Positions 63,238-64,000 of a DNA stretch of 64,000 bases are shown piece after piece. Numbering within the stretch: the first letter of the stretch is position 1; each line of letters opens with the position of its first letter. The position numbers and the translations under genes are program-made. The notes beneath the pieces are model-generated. The model saw only the letters and a list, made by a program, of their open reading frames with translations. It did no database searches and was not told the DNA's origin. This DNA comes from Actinomadura sp. NAK00032 (lineage in GTDB: Bacteria > Actinomycetota > Actinomycetes > Streptosporangiales > Streptosporangiaceae), in contig NZ_CP054932.1 of the NCBI RefSeq assembly GCF_013364275.1, forward strand, positions 1,240,001 through 1,304,000, written 5' to 3'.

Positions 63238-64000
63238 TCACATCCCGCGCGACTGCGAGATGGAGCCGGAGGTGGCCAGCGTGAACGTGCGCATCGACTC
63301 GGCGAACTTCGACAGGTCCCACTCGGCCGGGCCCTCGTACCAGTACAGGTTGTCGGCGCCCCGCTCGCCCGCGTCCTTGACCGTCTCGGCCCACTTGGGG
63401 ACGGTGCCGAACACGACCGCGTACGGCAGGAAGCGGGAGAACAGCGCGATCCGCTGCCGGGACGCGACGGCGTCGCCGTCCGGGACGGCGCCGCGCTCCA
63501 GGAACGCCCGGAAACCGATCGTGTGCGCGAGCACCGTCGCGCCGCGCGCGGTCTTGGCCGGCATGTACTGGCCGCCATAGGCCAGCGCCGCGCCCGCGAT
63601 GATCAGTGCGAGGCCGGCCAGGGCCCACTCGGTGGTGATCGCCAGTGCGACCGTCGCGCCGATGCCGAGCAGCGTCACGAGGATGCCGGCGACCGTCCAG
63701 CGGGAGCGGACGGTGTCCGGGCGGCGCGCGAACCAGCCCTGCTTCACGACGTCGTCGTACATCGCGGACCTGACCTGCGCCAGCTTCGTCGCGAACGTCC
63801 CGCCGAGATCCGACAGCTTCACCGCGTCACGGCCCGTCCCGTCGGGGGCGGTGAGCAGGGCGTCCAGCAGGATCCGCTCGTAGGGGAGGAGGTCGACCTG
63901 GGGGCGGTCGAGGCGGCGCAGCGTCCAGTCGAGGCGGCCGGTACGGGCCCGGTCCTCCTCCTCGATCAGCAGGTAGCCGCGGACGGCGAGGTCGACGATC
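63238..64000 (-). CDS. DUF2207 membrane protein, C-terminal part
   Basis: The frame enters from beyond the right edge (first visible residues IVDLAVRGYLLIEEED) and ends at 63238. DLLPYERILLDALL, LSDLGGTF and TGFRAFLE-like stretches, two membrane helices (around 63610-63700) and a final Gly/Ser tail match the C-terminal half of DUF2207 proteins, large exported-domain membrane proteins of unknown role. The N-terminal extracellular domain is outside the window. Confidence 0.85.
   Translation of the reverse strand, partial: IVDLAVRGYLLIEEEDRARTGRLDWTLRRLDRPQVDLLPYERILLDALLTAPDGTGRDAVKLSDLGGTFATKLAQVRSAMYDDVVKQGWFARRPDTVRSRWTVAGILVTLLGIGATVALAITTEWALAGLALIIAGAALAYGGQYMPAKTARGATVLAHTIGFRAFLERGAVPDGDAVASRQRIALFSRFLPYAVVFGTVPKWAETVKDAGERGADNLYWYEGPAEWDLSKFAESMRTFTLATSGSISQSRGM

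Overview
This window is high-GC actinobacterial chromosome with GC-biased third codon positions, many GTG starts, ATGA/GTGA operon overlaps and several apparently leaderless genes. The gene content points to a filamentous, non-mycolate actinomycete; the best guess is Thermomonosporaceae (Actinomadura-like), inferred from gene families and synteny rather than from any rRNA. The evidence is a galactofuranan (GlfT1/GlfT2/Glf) locus without mycolic-acid genes, MurT/GatD, a Nur-YgfZ-Dtd block and a GH11 xylanase.

Layout. 1-3.4 kb: small conserved proteins (DUF1266, DUF6177-like). 3.5-22.9 kb: an envelope-glycopolymer island. It holds an LCP ligase, a GT2, a BNR-propeller membrane protein, GlfT1 coupled to a sulfotransferase, then divergently Glf-GlfT2-Wzm-Wzt and two acyltransferases in an overlapping operon, followed by a lipoprotein sulfatase, a BNR lipoprotein and a membrane esterase. 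Together these could make, export, decorate (sulfate, acyl), attach and trim a galactofuranose polymer. 23.2-25.4 kb: a membrane protein resembling a HerA/VirB4 ATPase but with destroyed Walker motifs. 25.6-28.9 kb: a decayed accessory patch with an Rhs/Hint polymorphic-toxin remnant lacking its toxin tip, immunity-like genes of lower GC and pieces of a DDE transposase.

28.9-37.8 kb: an AhpD-like protein with an altered active site, an intact HerA-type ATPase followed by two small-operon genes sharing an unusual Gly/Asn/Gln motif, and two paralogous zinc-ribbon/Pro-rich/one-TM proteins. 38.1-40.1 kb: murT-gatD (peptidoglycan amidation). 40.2-46.0 kb: Tat-type phosphoesterase, DUF574 methyltransferase, P450, NmrA-like oxidoreductase and secreted xylanase. 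46.5-52 kb: two flavin monooxygenases, one under a TetR regulator with three operator-like sites, and a WYL regulator divergent from a DinB protein with its own palindrome. 52-59 kb: TerC, DsrE, GIDE, nitrobindin, Nur-like Fur, YgfZ, Dtd and BKACE, with a tiny self-contained 12-codon transcription unit between nitrobindin and nur. 59.3-64 kb: asparaginase, CynX-type MFS plus FadR regulator with operator, two small one-TM proteins and a DUF2207 protein cut by the window end.

Recurring oddities are short tandem duplications that sit exactly on gene starts or stops (348-381, 2391-2438, 57821-57900), and a 19-bp motif repeated upstream of the GT2 and glf genes. No CRISPR array, tRNA or rRNA gene was recognised.
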